The position numbers were made by a program, and so were the translations under genes. Below the pieces are notes generated by a model. The model saw nothing but the letters and a program-made list of their open reading frames with translations, was not told the DNA's origin and searched no databases. A stretch of 64,000 nt of DNA, taken from NCBI GenBank assembly GCA_949987705.1, contig OX465281.1:166050516-166114515 (forward strand), written 5' to 3'. This document shows, in pieces, positions 21,328-31,095 of this stretch (position 1 is the first letter of the stretch; every line of letters starts with the position of its first letter). The stretch is from Thereva unica. Its lineage: Eukaryota > Arthropoda > Insecta > Diptera > Therevidae.

Positions 21328-21990
21328 TAGACCAGTGCAGATACGCTTTTGAAAAGCCAAAAACTAGAAAAATTCTTAGCAGTATATGGAAGGTGGGAAA
21401 ATTTAGGATAAATGCTACTTAAACAAGGAAAAATCGAGAGCACCGCAGCAGATGACCGGAAAGGGGGCGGGGGAGCCAAAATGTGAGTTTTAGGGGGTTA
21501 AACGTGTTTTTTTGCGATTTCTGAGAAAAGTACACCTCCTATCGAAAAACGTTAAATGTAAACGTTGTAGATAATTAAAATATCTAGAGCTTTCGTACAA
21601 ACCATTTTTCGACATAACCTCAAAAAATGGAGAAAAACGTCAAAAACCGAGTTTTTCGTTTATCATTTTTATCTTTCACAAAAATGATCCAATTTTAATG
21701 AAATTTGAGGAAAATGTAGATTTTCATGTTTCGAAAAGGCCCAATTTTTTTCAAAGCGATTGGTTGTGTAGTTTTGTTTTTATGACCTTAATTTAAAAAA
21801 AAGGCCCCATTTTCAATCAAAAAAGTTGGCGAACGAATTTTTGATTTTGAAAATTTTGAAGACGAGTTTTTTTTCGTTGAATCCTCTATTTTAAGATGGT
21901 GTAAAAAAATGATAGTGTCACAATAGAAAAACATCGATAATAATTCGAAAACCCAAAAACATCCTTTTTCAAATATCGATTTTTCCGTTT
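21328..21990 (+). repeat. Left terminal inverted repeat
   Basis: Reverse complement of 23643-24298. Shared stretches include gagcaccgcagcagatgacc, ttttagggggttaaacgtg and aaaggccccattttcaatc. The outer 60 bp are less conserved than the middle. Confidence 0.85.
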
Positions 21991-22334
21991 TAGGCCAAAA
22001 AAAATATTTCTACGTATTGTGATGGCTTGTACATTAAAACTTACTGGTAGAACCCAGCACTCGACATTCGAGCACCATTTTATAAGTCTATAAGTCTTCA
22101 ATAACAAAATTTTTCGAGAAGAATAAAACAAAATTGAAAAATGAAACAAATTTTTTATAGTTGGAAAAAGCAATGCCAAAAAACCAACTTTTATTATTTG
22201 CTAATGTCATATATTACATTTTTTTTTATTACACTCTACTGGCTGCTAAATACAATTGCCCATGAGCAAAGACTATGCCGTGTTTAAATAATAAGTGTGT
22301 TCGCGTACTCGAATGCTGTTATGTTGTAAAAGAA

Positions 22335-23251
22335 TTATTCATACCTCATTTTTTTGGAGAGATGCTGTTCATCATGAAACTCAACACATTTTTCAATCTC
22401 TTGAGAATCTTCAATAAAGTCATCGACTTCGTGAAGGTCCTCAAGCTCATCACAATCTTCATTATTAATAATCTCCTCCGAATCGCTGAGATCTTCTATT
22501 GGTTGATTTTCAGAATTTGAACAGTTGTTGGCTCCGGTACAATTGGAACATAAAAGGGAGCATTTTACTCCATGCTTTCGACAGCCACATCTTTTACTAT
22601 CACAACCAGTTTCACAGCTGCAGCAGATAGATTTAAGCAAACTTTCAGGAATGAATTTCTTTTCGGTAAATTTAGGTGTTATTCCGTTTAAATGGTTTTT
22701 CCACCCCCAATCTGTAGCTTTCAGTTCGTTACCCAGCTAAGTCTGAATTTGAAAATAGACCCCGTAGCAGTGTTGTTCTGGTGCTCTCTCGGTTGGTGGT
22801 AGCTTTTCTAAATTGAACGAAGATCTTGCTGCAGCGGTTTGATACACTTCAAATCTTAATTCGTTTAAGGAAACAGCTTTTCTTTTACACTTATACAGAG
22901 ACGCTATTAGCTTCAGTCCATTTTGAGCTATTGCTTGTTTGGCTGCATTTCTCTGATAGAAAATTTCTGCCAGTTTTGATAAATTTTGGTTACCAAGCAG
23001 TAATTTTACGATCGTTTTTTTACTTTTCCCAGTAAAACTGGATGTCGTGTCACAGTTTTTGCTGTATTATTTTGTTTTTTGTCTTTAATAAGTTGAATAA
23101 TGTTTATTCTCGTGTTCTCATTTGAAACCGTTCGAACAATATTTTTGGTTTCATGAGTGCAGCTGACACCACATAAAAAACAACAAGTGCCAAAATCGAA
23201 GTCTTTTGCAGATTTTATAATTTCCTTACACGTCTTACTCGCGGGTAGCAA
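22335..23251 (-). pseudogene. Remnant of an arthropod transposon protein with C-terminal CXC domain
   Basis: Read from 23251 to 22335. The N-terminal part (MLPASKTCKEIIKSAKDFDF, then CCFLCGVSC) ends at a stop near 23006. The frame reopens with KQAIAQNGLKLIASLYKCKR, LPPTERAPEQHCYGVYFQIQ, a stop near 22738, then WGWKNHLNGITPKF and a cysteine-rich end (CCSCETGCDSKRCGCRKHG, CSLLCSNC) resembling tesmin/TSO1-like CXC. I recognise this as a protein type repeated many times in arthropod genomes, with the long middle region missing. Two stops and the internal deletion show a non-autonomous copy. The biochemical role of the family is not known to me. Confidence 0.6.
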
Positions 23252-23642
23252 GTATTACCTATACGCATGATGAAAGAAAACCAGTGTAGACATAGATTAA
23301 CTTGTAAAACCGGTTTTAATGCTTCTGAAGGAATACTAGTATAGTTACTCGCAATGGTACTTCATTTTTCCTTCATCAAATATGTAGTATCAGATCCATC
23401 TTCTAACTATACCTTCATAAACTCAAAAAAATCATTTTATTAGGCAATAAATTAAATAAAAGAAGTTGCTCGGGCCGGCTTAAAACTTTAATTTTTCCCT
23501 TGCTTTCTTGGGTGAAATAATTGTTTAAACAAATTTTTTCACATCTGAAACTGTTACATGAAGCTCCCTTATAATATATTGCATTAAAACAGTTTTGCCC
23601 CACTCTTAAAGCTTTATGTCAAAGAGAGATAAAGAATTAGCG

Positions 23643-24298
23643 AAGTTTACGGAAAAATCGGTATTTGAAAAAGGATGTTTTTGGTTTTTCGAATTTTTAT
23701 CGATGTTTTTCTATTATGACACTATCATTTTTTTACACCGTCTTAAAGTAGAGGACTCAATGAAGAAAAACTCGTCTTCAAAATTTTCAAAATCAAAAAT
23801 TCGTTCGCCAACTTTTTTGATTGAAAATGGGGCCTTTTTTTTAAATTAAGGTCATAAAAACAAAACTACACAACCAATCGCTTTGAAAAAAATTGGGCCT
23901 TTTCGAAACATGAAAATCTACATTTTCCTCAAATTTCATTAAAATTGGATCATTTTTGTGAAAGATAAAAATGATAAACGAAAAACTCGGTTTTTGACGT
24001 TTTTCTCCATTTTTTGAGGTTATGTCGAAAAATGGTTTGAACGAAAGCTCTAGATCTTTTAATTATCTACAACGTTTACATTTAACGTTTTTCGATAGGA
24101 GGTGTACTTTTCTCAGTATTCGCAAAAAAACACGTTTAACCCCCTAAAACTCACATTTTGGCTCCCCCGCCTCCTTTCCGGTCATCTGCTGCGGTGCTCT
24201 CGATTTTTCCTTGTTTATGTAGCATTTACCCTAAATTTTCCCACCTTCCATATACTGCTAAGAATTTTTTTTTCTCAAAAATTATCTGCACTGGTCTA
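23643..24298 (-). repeat. Right terminal inverted repeat
   Basis: Inverse of 21328-21990. Short open frames over it (for example 23616-23849) are non-coding by-products. Confidence 0.85.
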
Positions 24299-24350
24299 TA
24301 AAGCATTGTTTCAGTTTTCTTTTGTGATCCTCGCCACAAAGGCGACGACA
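24299..24350 (+). repeat. 3' LTR of Gypsy element 1, right part
   Basis: Target duplication taa, then agcattgtttcag to gcgacgaca, matching 15690-15740. Confidence 0.92.
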
Positions 24351-24427
24351 CATTAAACTTCTTGACTTTTATTCAATTGGTATATTTTACTAGTTTTTAA
24401 TACTTTCATTTTCATAATTATAGTAGA

Positions 24428-24590
24428 CTAGCATAAAACCCGAGTACCTTGCAAGGCCTTTAAATAAAAACACATAATGTGCAATGTTTTCCTTCAAAAA
24501 AAAAAAAGTCAGCTGTTATTATTCCTAAAAAGGGTTTATTATAGTGCATTTTTAGCTTTTTCAAAAAAAAGCTTATACAGAGGCTCTGTC
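24428..24590 (-). mobile_element. Helitron 3' end, minus orientation
   Basis: a|CTAGcataaaacccgagtacc and gtgcaatgttttccttc, followed by cagctgttattattcctaaa, closely match the left end of the Helitron at 50668. No matching 5' end was found to the right, so its extent is unknown; TCCGTCTG repeats near 24587 may mark an internal part. Confidence 0.55.
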
Positions 24591-24763
24591 CGTCTGTCCG
24601 TCTGAAGCTTTCTTTCATCTCTGAAAGTACTGCCGCTACAGACTTGGGCCATATCTCAAAATGTAGCTCTTGGTCAAAAGACCAAAAACTGAGAAAATGG
24701 TCTGGAAATTTCAACCAGAAGTATATTTAAACAACAAAAAAGAGATTTCTAATAAAGTCCATA

Positions 24764-24856
24764 TATCGGTAGCCTAGAGGTAAGGCGCTGGAGTCCTATC
24801 GCCGGGGAACCAAGTTCAATCCCCGGCCGCAAAATGGCGAAATACAATTTTTTTTA
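24764..24856 (+). ncRNA. tRNA-like pol III module 1 (degenerate)
   Basis: Box A-like TAGCCTAGAGG (24770-24780) in a D-arm GCCT-agaggta-AGGC, box B-like agTTCAATCCC (24813-24823), then T8 at 24848-24855. Four of seven acceptor pairs form, the T-stem has two mismatches and the anticodon arm is broken (GGCG/CGCC alternative). It is not a functional tRNA; it could be a pseudogene or a SINE head. Confidence 0.45.
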
Positions 24857-25477
24857 ATTCGGTGTAACATGTTTTGATTATATTTCTCACTAAATTATAT
24901 TATTTAATAATGAGACTCAGGAGAACATAAACATTTATTTAATTAAAAGTGCAAAAAAATCATTTTCTTGAGTTTTTATGGCTATTCGGCGGCTTTATAA
25001 ATCATTTAGAAATTTCGCGGAAATAATATAAAGTATTTATTTGTTTATATGCATATTTGAGATGCTGTTCATTTTATTATAGTTTATAGTCATGTAGGTG
25101 GTGCTGTAGACCAAAACAAAAATTCAATTTTATCGAACTTCGCGGTGGATTTGTCACAAAAAATATGTATGATTTAAACGAAACATTTGGTAGGTTTAAA
25201 ACGAAAAGTAGATATCTAATTTTTACCAGGGCATATAAACGCTTACTGAAATGAATGAAAATTTATAAATTTAATTGCACGAACGATGTATTTAAGACCG
25301 TCCTTATAGTCCATGAATATAAGGAAGTGATTTTTCTCAGAATTTTTAATATTTTACAAAAAAATTACAAACGATTTGCCCCATATCTAAAAATTTTTGC
25401 AGCCCTTTGTTAAAAAGCATATTTTTACGTTTTTATTAACTAAATTTGTATGTATCTCTTCAGAATAACAAAACAGA

Positions 25478-25583
25478 AGTGGGATGTTGTGCCTAGAGAC
25501 TAGCCACTAATTACGCTTTTTCTTGGTATTCTTTCTGTTGAATAACACTTCAGACTGGATGACAATATATTAAGTGGAGATTG
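25478..25583 (+). repeat. Direct repeat A, copy 1
   Basis: gtgggatgttgtgcctagag ... ttaagtggagattg, over 95 percent identical by eye to 27160-27265. Confidence 0.85.
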
Positions 25584-25667
25584 TGAAGAATCGCGAAAAC
25601 ATTCAAACAAATAACTTGAAAAACTAACGCATCTTTCATAGAGATGCTGCTGAAAGAATTATACAAT

Positions 25668-25881
25668 AATTACCCGCAAAGAATTTGAGAGAATTTATAT
25701 ATTTTAATTGTACCCCATCTATGACAAAGAATAGTGAACACCATCTATGGCAACATTACATTACTCTTCGTTTTACCTGTGATTATCAATTTCCATAAAA
25801 TATACAAAATACATTTCATAAATAATAGAAAATCTGTTGTCATAATTCAGTTGTTTAGTTTCTTCGAAACTTTATACATAT
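25668..25881 (+). repeat. Direct repeat B, copy 1
   Basis: Contains ccccatctatgacaaagaat and ctgttgtcataattcagttg. Copy 2 is at 27677-27876 with small deletions. Together with repeat A it frames the region of tRNA-like modules 2-4. Confidence 0.85.
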
Positions 25882-25950
25882 CTAGCATTGGAATGTACCT
25901 TTTTACGTAAGCATGAATAAATATGTTTATTGCCACATTCCTACAAGTTA

Positions 25951-26034
25951 GTGTTTGGAGTAATGGGAAGGCGCTAGATCGGGGTGCGACAGTGCCAGGG
26001 TTCAATTCTTGGTGATGGTGGCGTACTCTTTTTT
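25951..26034 (+). ncRNA. tRNA-like pol III module 2 (degenerate)
   Basis: Box A-like TGGAGTAATGGGAAG (25956-25970), box B-like ggGTTCAATTCTT (25998-26010) in a stem CCAGG/CTTGG, then T6 at 26029-26034. Directly downstream, aaccgacctccaaaaaagag plus gaggtt forms a hairpin. The anticodon arm is not convincing. Confidence 0.45.
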
Positions 26035-26300
26035 AACCGACCTCCAAAAAAGAGGAGGTTACTCAATTCGACGTATAGGTATTTTGTAGTCCTGCTCATG
26101 CATAACTTTGTAATCCAATAACTTTTTTGCTTTTTTTTTGTTCATTTGAAGGGGGACTTTCCCAGGGTGGTCCCGTTAAATTTTTTCGAAATTCTGATAA
26201 CGGAGTTCGAAATTAGGCATAAAAACTGTTAAAATTAGTTCAACCTAAACATTTCATAGGCACCGAACAAATTACTTTATTGCTGCAAAACTGGTAGAAG

Positions 26301-26394
26301 GTCGGTGGGAGAGTGCGTAGCGCGTTGGATCCTCGATCCAGCGGCGCGTAGCGTTGCAGGTTCAAGCCCTGCTCAGGAAGATTGTTTTTTTTTT
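26301..26394 (+). ncRNA. tRNA-like pol III module 3 (best fold)
   Basis: Perfect T-arm GCAGG-TTCAAGC-CCTGC (26356-26372). Anticodon-like arm TTGGA-tcctcga-TCCAG (26325-26341) with one G-T pair. Between them lies a long variable region containing CGC-gta-GCG, as in class II tRNAs. T10 follows at 26385-26394. The D-arm and acceptor are poor and position 33 is C rather than T, so a working tRNA is doubtful. Confidence 0.5.
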
Positions 26395-26454
26395 CTCTTT
26401 TTCTTCTTTCTGAAATGATTTATTAACATATTAGTCAACCACCGTTAGTAACAG

Positions 26455-26545
26455 CCATGGCGCGAAGGGCTAGCGAGAAGTACCGTCGTCTGGTGACTCT
26501 GTGGGGCTGCGAGTTCGATTCTTCGGCTCGCGGTGCTTTTTTTTT
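26455..26545 (+). ncRNA. tRNA-like pol III module 4 (degenerate)
   Basis: Box A-like TGGCGCGAAGGGC (26458-26470), box B-like gaGTTCGATTCTT (26511-26523) inside GCGAG/CTCGC (26509-26513 with 26527-26531), then T9 at 26537-26545. A longer variable region would be needed for a tRNA fold. Confidence 0.45.
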
Positions 26546-27159
26546 CGTCATAATAATTTTTTTAAATTTCCTTCGGGATTTTGTTTCATATGAAACAAGT
26601 TTTTGACATGAATACGTCTCTTCCTACGTCGCTTCCAGAACAAAAAGCGATGATAACGAAATTATGGCATATAGTTTTTATTTGCAGCTCAAAAACTATT
26701 GTTTATATTGAATAAAGAAATATACCATGAGGTGGGTGAAGAATCAAAGAATTTTATTGTTTACATTTGATTTCCTTTTGTTAAGCTATGATGATTATCT
26801 TGTAGTGTTTGTTAAATACTTTGTTAAGTTTTAGATTACTCAAAGTCTCACAACTTATAACCTACATAAGCCTTTAACAAAAACTTTTCAAGATTAATTA
26901 TATATAGCGTTGGTCAGTGTAATTCTTATGAATCTCCATGGCCAAACTAGGATACAGCATTATGACAATAATTAAATCAATGTAACGTGAAATAAAAGTT
27001 ATGGTTAAGAACGGATTTGGCTTATTTAGCTTAATATAGATTGAGTTATAGCTCACAATTGAATATGTACCAAAGGTTTCAATTAGTCGCCGCTTTGAGA
27101 TATTACCATCAATGCAGGCTTAGTTTATTATACTACAATAAATCATCATAGCTAAAACT

Positions 27160-27265
27160 AGTGGGATGTTGTGCCTAGAGACTAGCCACTAATTACGCTT
27201 TTTCATGGTATTCTTTCTGTTGAACAACACTTCAGACTGGATGACAATATATTAAGTGGAGATTG
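27160..27265 (+). repeat. Direct repeat A, copy 2
   Basis: See copy 1 at 25478-25583; differences include cttggta to catggta. Confidence 0.85.
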
Positions 27266-27676
27266 ATCCACACTCACTTCCAACCCGCCGGATCTGGGAA
27301 TCGAGGCCAATAATTCGAATGTGTCAAATTGAAAAAAAAGCACATCACTCATGTAAACACTATATAAAACGAATCTAAACATTTTTCTTTGGATTGGTAG
27401 GCAAATCTAATGTGATGCACTTTGCACAACAGAATTAGGTGTATTATTTTACTTAAACATACATGTATTATTGTTAAAAATTCGGCTTACCGCACCTTTT
27501 GTGTTAATTTACACTTCAATGTAACTTTTTTTTATTTTTAAAGAAAAAATCACGCACGCACTTCACTTTTCTTTAAATGTAGAACATCTACTGAAAGACA
27601 TAGGCACCTGTTTATCCATAGCATATATGCACGTGCACACACACAAGTACCTCCACCTCGCAATGAGGCCAACACC

Positions 27677-27876
27677 AATAATAACCCGCCAAAAATTTGA
27701 AAGAATTGATATATTTTAATTGCACCCCATCTATGACAAAGAATATGGCAATATTACATTACTCTTCGTTTTACCTATGATTATCAATTTCCATAAAATA
27801 TACAAAATACATTTCATAAATAATAGAAAATCTGTTGTCATAATTCAGTTGTTTACTTTCTTACTTTATACATATT
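27677..27876 (+). repeat. Direct repeat B, copy 2
   Basis: Copy of 25668-25881. It lacks the gtgaacaccatctat stretch and part of the 3' end. It is followed by a tandem acatattgttagaac pair. Confidence 0.85.
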
Positions 27877-27917
27877 GTTAGAACATAATACATATTGTTA
27901 GAACGCTTTCTATTTCA

Positions 27918-28144
27918 GTGGACAACAAGACCGTAACGGCAGAACCCTCTCTAAACATCCTAGGCGTAACATTAGCTGAAGATCTGCGCTGGAATACCCA
28001 CATATTCCAAAGTGCTAAACAAGCATCCCAGTGTCTAGGATTCCTCAAAAGGTGCAAATTTCTCCTTCAGCCGTCTGCCAGGGCTATAATTTACAAGTCC
28101 TACATTCGTCCCCGTCTTGAATATAACTCGTATATCTGGGCCGG
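27918..28144 (+). pseudogene. Jockey-superfamily LINE, end of reverse transcriptase (5'-truncated, split)
   Basis: Open frame with LNILGVTLAEDLRWNTHIF and the LEYNSYIWAG end of the RT thumb, typical of CR1/jockey-type LINE proteins. The frame continues after the insertion at 29188 with IWAGAPRTILAWLDKVQNR. The catalytic part of the RT is missing because the LINE is 5'-truncated. It would encode nothing active. Confidence 0.75.
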
Positions 28145-29187
28145 CATCCTCAACAAACTGACAAGACTATGTAGGTTGACCATGATCAATGTGTCAAGCC
28201 AAGTAAAGGTATCCGGAACACTGTCCAGACTAATCAACATCTATAATGGACTCCGACAAGGGGACGGTCTGGCCTGCCTCCTTTTCAACCTGGCGTTGGA
28301 GAAAGTGATCCGAGATTCGGGCGTGACATCTAGGGGTACAATCCTCCACAAGTCCGCCCAATTACTGGCTTACGCAGACGACATTGACATCATTGGAAGA
28401 ACAACAACAGCTGTACAAGAAGCTTTCACTCAGATTGAGCAAGCGGCAGGAAATCTGGGACTGCACATTAACGAAAGAAAAACAAAGTACATGGTGGCCT
28501 CGTCTGGAAGAACACCTAACATTGGTCCCACAATCAAGGTAGCGGAACACGAGTTTGACGTGGTAAAATCATTTACCTACCTTGGGTCAATAGTAGCAGC
28601 CGAAAATAGCATGGAACCAGAAATACGCGCACGACTGCTAAAAGCCAACAAAGCCTACTATAGTCTGTCAAGGCTCTTCAAATCCAAATATCTAACCATA
28701 ACGTCTAAACTTTTACTATATAAGACGATGGTCTTACCCGTTCTCACATATGCATCCGAAACGTGGTGGTTAGCAAAAAGCACTCAAACCTCTTGGGCGT
28801 GTTTGAGAGGAAAATACTTCGGAGGATTGTTGGCCCCGTATGTGAGGAAGGACGATTCCGGAGACTCTACAATGACGAGATCTACGAGCGCTATCGCGAC
28901 ATAGATGTTGTGAAGAAAATAAAGCTCGGTAGGCTCCGGTGGGCAGGGCATCTAGCTCGTATGAGTGAAGATGAGCCTGCTCGGAAAGTTCTCTGCGGTA
29001 AGACCTATGGGGTGCGACAGCGAGGGAGGCCCAACCTTCGCTGGAAGGATGGCGTGGACCAGGACGCTCAGAGTTTAGGGATGCCAAACTGGATGACATC
29101 GGCTCAGAATCGGGACCGGTGGAGAGAACAGTTGCGCGAGGCCAGGACCGGATCCCGGTTGTAGAGCCGTTAAAGAAGAAGAAGAAG
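28145..29187 (+). mobile_element. 5'-truncated RTE-like LINE inserted in the jockey remnant
   Basis: 1043 bp flanked by a 13-bp target duplication, atatctgggccgg (28132-28144 and 29188-29200), ending in a (GAA)n tail (aaagaagaagaagaag). The first frame has RT motifs NGLRQGDGLACLLFN and LAYADDIDI (catalytic YADD, near 28370), then SFTYLGSIV and LPVLTYASETW. A frameshift near 28775 moves the C-terminus (LGRLRWAGHLARM; RQRGRPNLRWKDGVDQDAQS; ends TGSRL) to the frame of 28763-29164. The 3' 200 bp are almost identical to the insertion at 39523-39718. The short repeat tail suggests the RTE group; the clade is inference. Confidence 0.85.
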
Positions 29188-29745
29188 ATATCTGGGCCGG
29201 GGCCCCAAGAACCATCTTAGCTTGGCTGGACAAGGTGCAAAACCGCACTCTCAAACTTATTGGTGACAGCGCCATTTGCTCTTCAATTGACTCTTTAAGC
29301 CACCGTAGGAATGTTGCAGCTCTGGCAAAATTTTATCGTTTTTTTCATAATGATTGCTCCACTGAAATAAGTAACCTTATGCCGCCACGGCAACATTTTT
29401 CCCGCAACACAAGACTTGCCCGCTCGGCTCACCCCCTCAGTTTACAGTCCTTATCTTCGCGTACACTCAGATCTAGAAATTCGTTTATAACAAGAACCAC
29501 TCGTCTGTGGAACAACCTTCCAAAGACGATATTCCCGAACTCATACAACATCCAAGGGTTCAAACGCAAGGTTCATCGCCACTTTCTGCAACACCCCCTT
29601 GACTCCCCCTAACCTATTATGTCCTTCTCTATATCTTTCGAGCTAAGCTTACTACTGGACATTGCACCATGACCTAAACGACATGACGTACTAGTAGTAC
29701 AAAGGGTGACACCTGAGCTTAGACTATCACATAAGAAAAAAAAAT
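29188..29745 (+). pseudogene. Jockey-superfamily LINE, 3' part
   Basis: Resumes after the insertion with VQNRTLKLIGDSAICSS, SLSHRRNVAALAKFYRFFHN and a TRLWNNLPKTIFPNSYNIQG end, stop near 29612, then a 3' untranslated stretch ending in an A-rich tail (aagaaaaaaaaataa). The layout matches the C-terminus of many insect jockey/CR1-type LINE proteins. Confidence 0.75.
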
Positions 29746-30136
29746 AAGCCATTAGATTAGATTCTAGTTTTAATTATTTGAATATAACGTAAACATTAAG
29801 AAAACTTGCACACTTTGTCATAAATTCATTACACTGCATTTTTCCATCGTTCATTACCTTCAATAAATTTAATTGCACGATCAGTAAAATTAAAGTACAT
29901 TTTCACTTCCAGTATAATTGTAGATTATTGCGCAAGTAGCAAAATTGTAAGCAATGAACTTTAAATGATCAATGAACCTTAAATGCTTGCACCTTTTTTA
30001 ATTTTTGTTTATTTAAGCAATTCTTGTATATATAAATGGAAGGTTGATTAATAAAGAGTGAGTTTTTTAGTGATCAATCACTGTTAAATTAAGACTATTT
30101 TTTTTTCTACCTCAGGAGAGTCTGCTTGAGGCACAG
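29746..30136 (+). repeat. BEL element 4 5' LTR, left part
   Basis: Assigned because the 5-bp duplication cacag (30132-30136 and 42387-42391) joins it to 42387-42497, which ends ttaaca before a primer site. TATATAAA at 30028-30035 may be its TATA box. The LTR start could not be found, so the left limit is approximate. Confidence 0.5.
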
Positions 30137-30549
30137 TGTTGAGATCACTGAATTAATTTAAATTAATGAGTTTATATTTTCCCAATATTTCAATAATTGT
30201 TTTCAAGATTTTATATATATTTGTACGAACACAAAATAATCATATCATTGTAAGGGTTTAATACGAGAAAGAAATTATGTCAATTAGTACAATAATTAAC
30301 ATATAGTCACTAAGCCTATATATTCCTCTTAACTCAGTATAGTTAGCAATCAGTAAAATAAACCAAATTCCATTTCCGGAATTAAAGGGAAACCGTTTCT
30401 TTTTCTCGTATTAAACCCACTTTTTATATCGCACTTGCGGGGAGAAGACGTGAGTACATTGAATTCCTTAATAAAGAATAAATTGTTAGAATAAAACTAA
30501 AATAAATTTTTTATTTGATTATTTTCACTGAGTTAATCAAGCATCATTC
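30137..30549 (+). repeat. 5' LTR of BEL element 3, left part
   Basis: Matches 41936-42347, then breaks at caagcatcattc where the hAT begins. Confidence 0.92.
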
Positions 30550-31095
30550 TAGTCTTGTGCTTGCTCGGTCATTGAAAGGAGCGTTCTGAACTAGTACAAT
30601 TGTTCACATGTACTAGTTCGGTCTTATAGTACTGTTAGTACAGTAGTACATAAAAGAACATATGAAATTTAATTTACAATAATCCATATTTTCATGTCAA
30701 CTTTTTTTATAGTTGCGTCATTTCCATCATTCCTTCATAAGTCTGTCTGTTCTTTCAAATTGGATTCTTGCCCCTTGAGCCGGTTATTACGATAACAATA
30801 CCGATACTTTACAACCAGTTTATAGAATCCCTTCACAGTGTAACTGAAATTACTATTTCGGAGTGGGAATAGATCGGATTGTTTCAAATACTTTTTTAAA
30901 AATCACACATAATCAGGGAATTGCATTACAAACCATCAACCATGGTTAAATCAAAAAAATATTTGACATTAATTTATGATCATTAAAAGGAATAATTAAA
31001 TGAAATGAATACTGTGAAACTTCGAAATGGCTATTTATTAAGATAAACACGTTTTAAATTAAAATTAGTAAATTTTTCAATAGTTCAATAATCAA

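Larger units (their letters stand above)
21328..24298 (-). mobile_element. DNA transposon with very long terminal inverted repeats and TAA target duplication
   Basis: Ends tagaccagtgcag / ctgcactggtcta, with about 660-bp inverted arms (21328-21990 and 23643-24298) that differ by scattered substitutions. Target duplication taa: 21325-21327 and 24299-24301, verified against the uninterrupted 5' LTR. The interior holds minus-strand remnants of a protein with a C-terminal CXC domain (22335-23251). The 3-bp TWA target recalls PIF/Harbinger, but no DDE transposase is visible, so the superfamily is open. Confidence 0.85.
15301..24350 (+). mobile_element. Ty3/Gypsy retrotransposon, element 1 (CsRn1-like), with a nested transposon
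   Basis: 440-bp LTRs starting TGTAGTGACC and ending GACGACA, and a 4-bp target duplication catt (15297-15300 and 24351-24354). Primer site TGGTGACCCC, gag, pol in the -1 frame and polypurine tract are in order. The 3' LTR is split by a 2971-bp insertion at 21328-24298. Gag and most of pol are readable, but pol has a small deletion/frameshift near 19384-19389. It is a close relative of the element at 43044-48250. Confidence 0.93.
24351..27917. other. Gene-free region with tRNA-like modules and direct repeats
   Basis: No protein gene is supported. It contains a Helitron end, four tRNA-like modules, two pairs of direct repeats and AT-rich filler. Confidence 0.5.

Noticed and set aside
26301..26394. 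Functional tRNA gene
   Set aside because: The T-arm is perfect, but the D-arm and acceptor do not pair and position 33 is not T.
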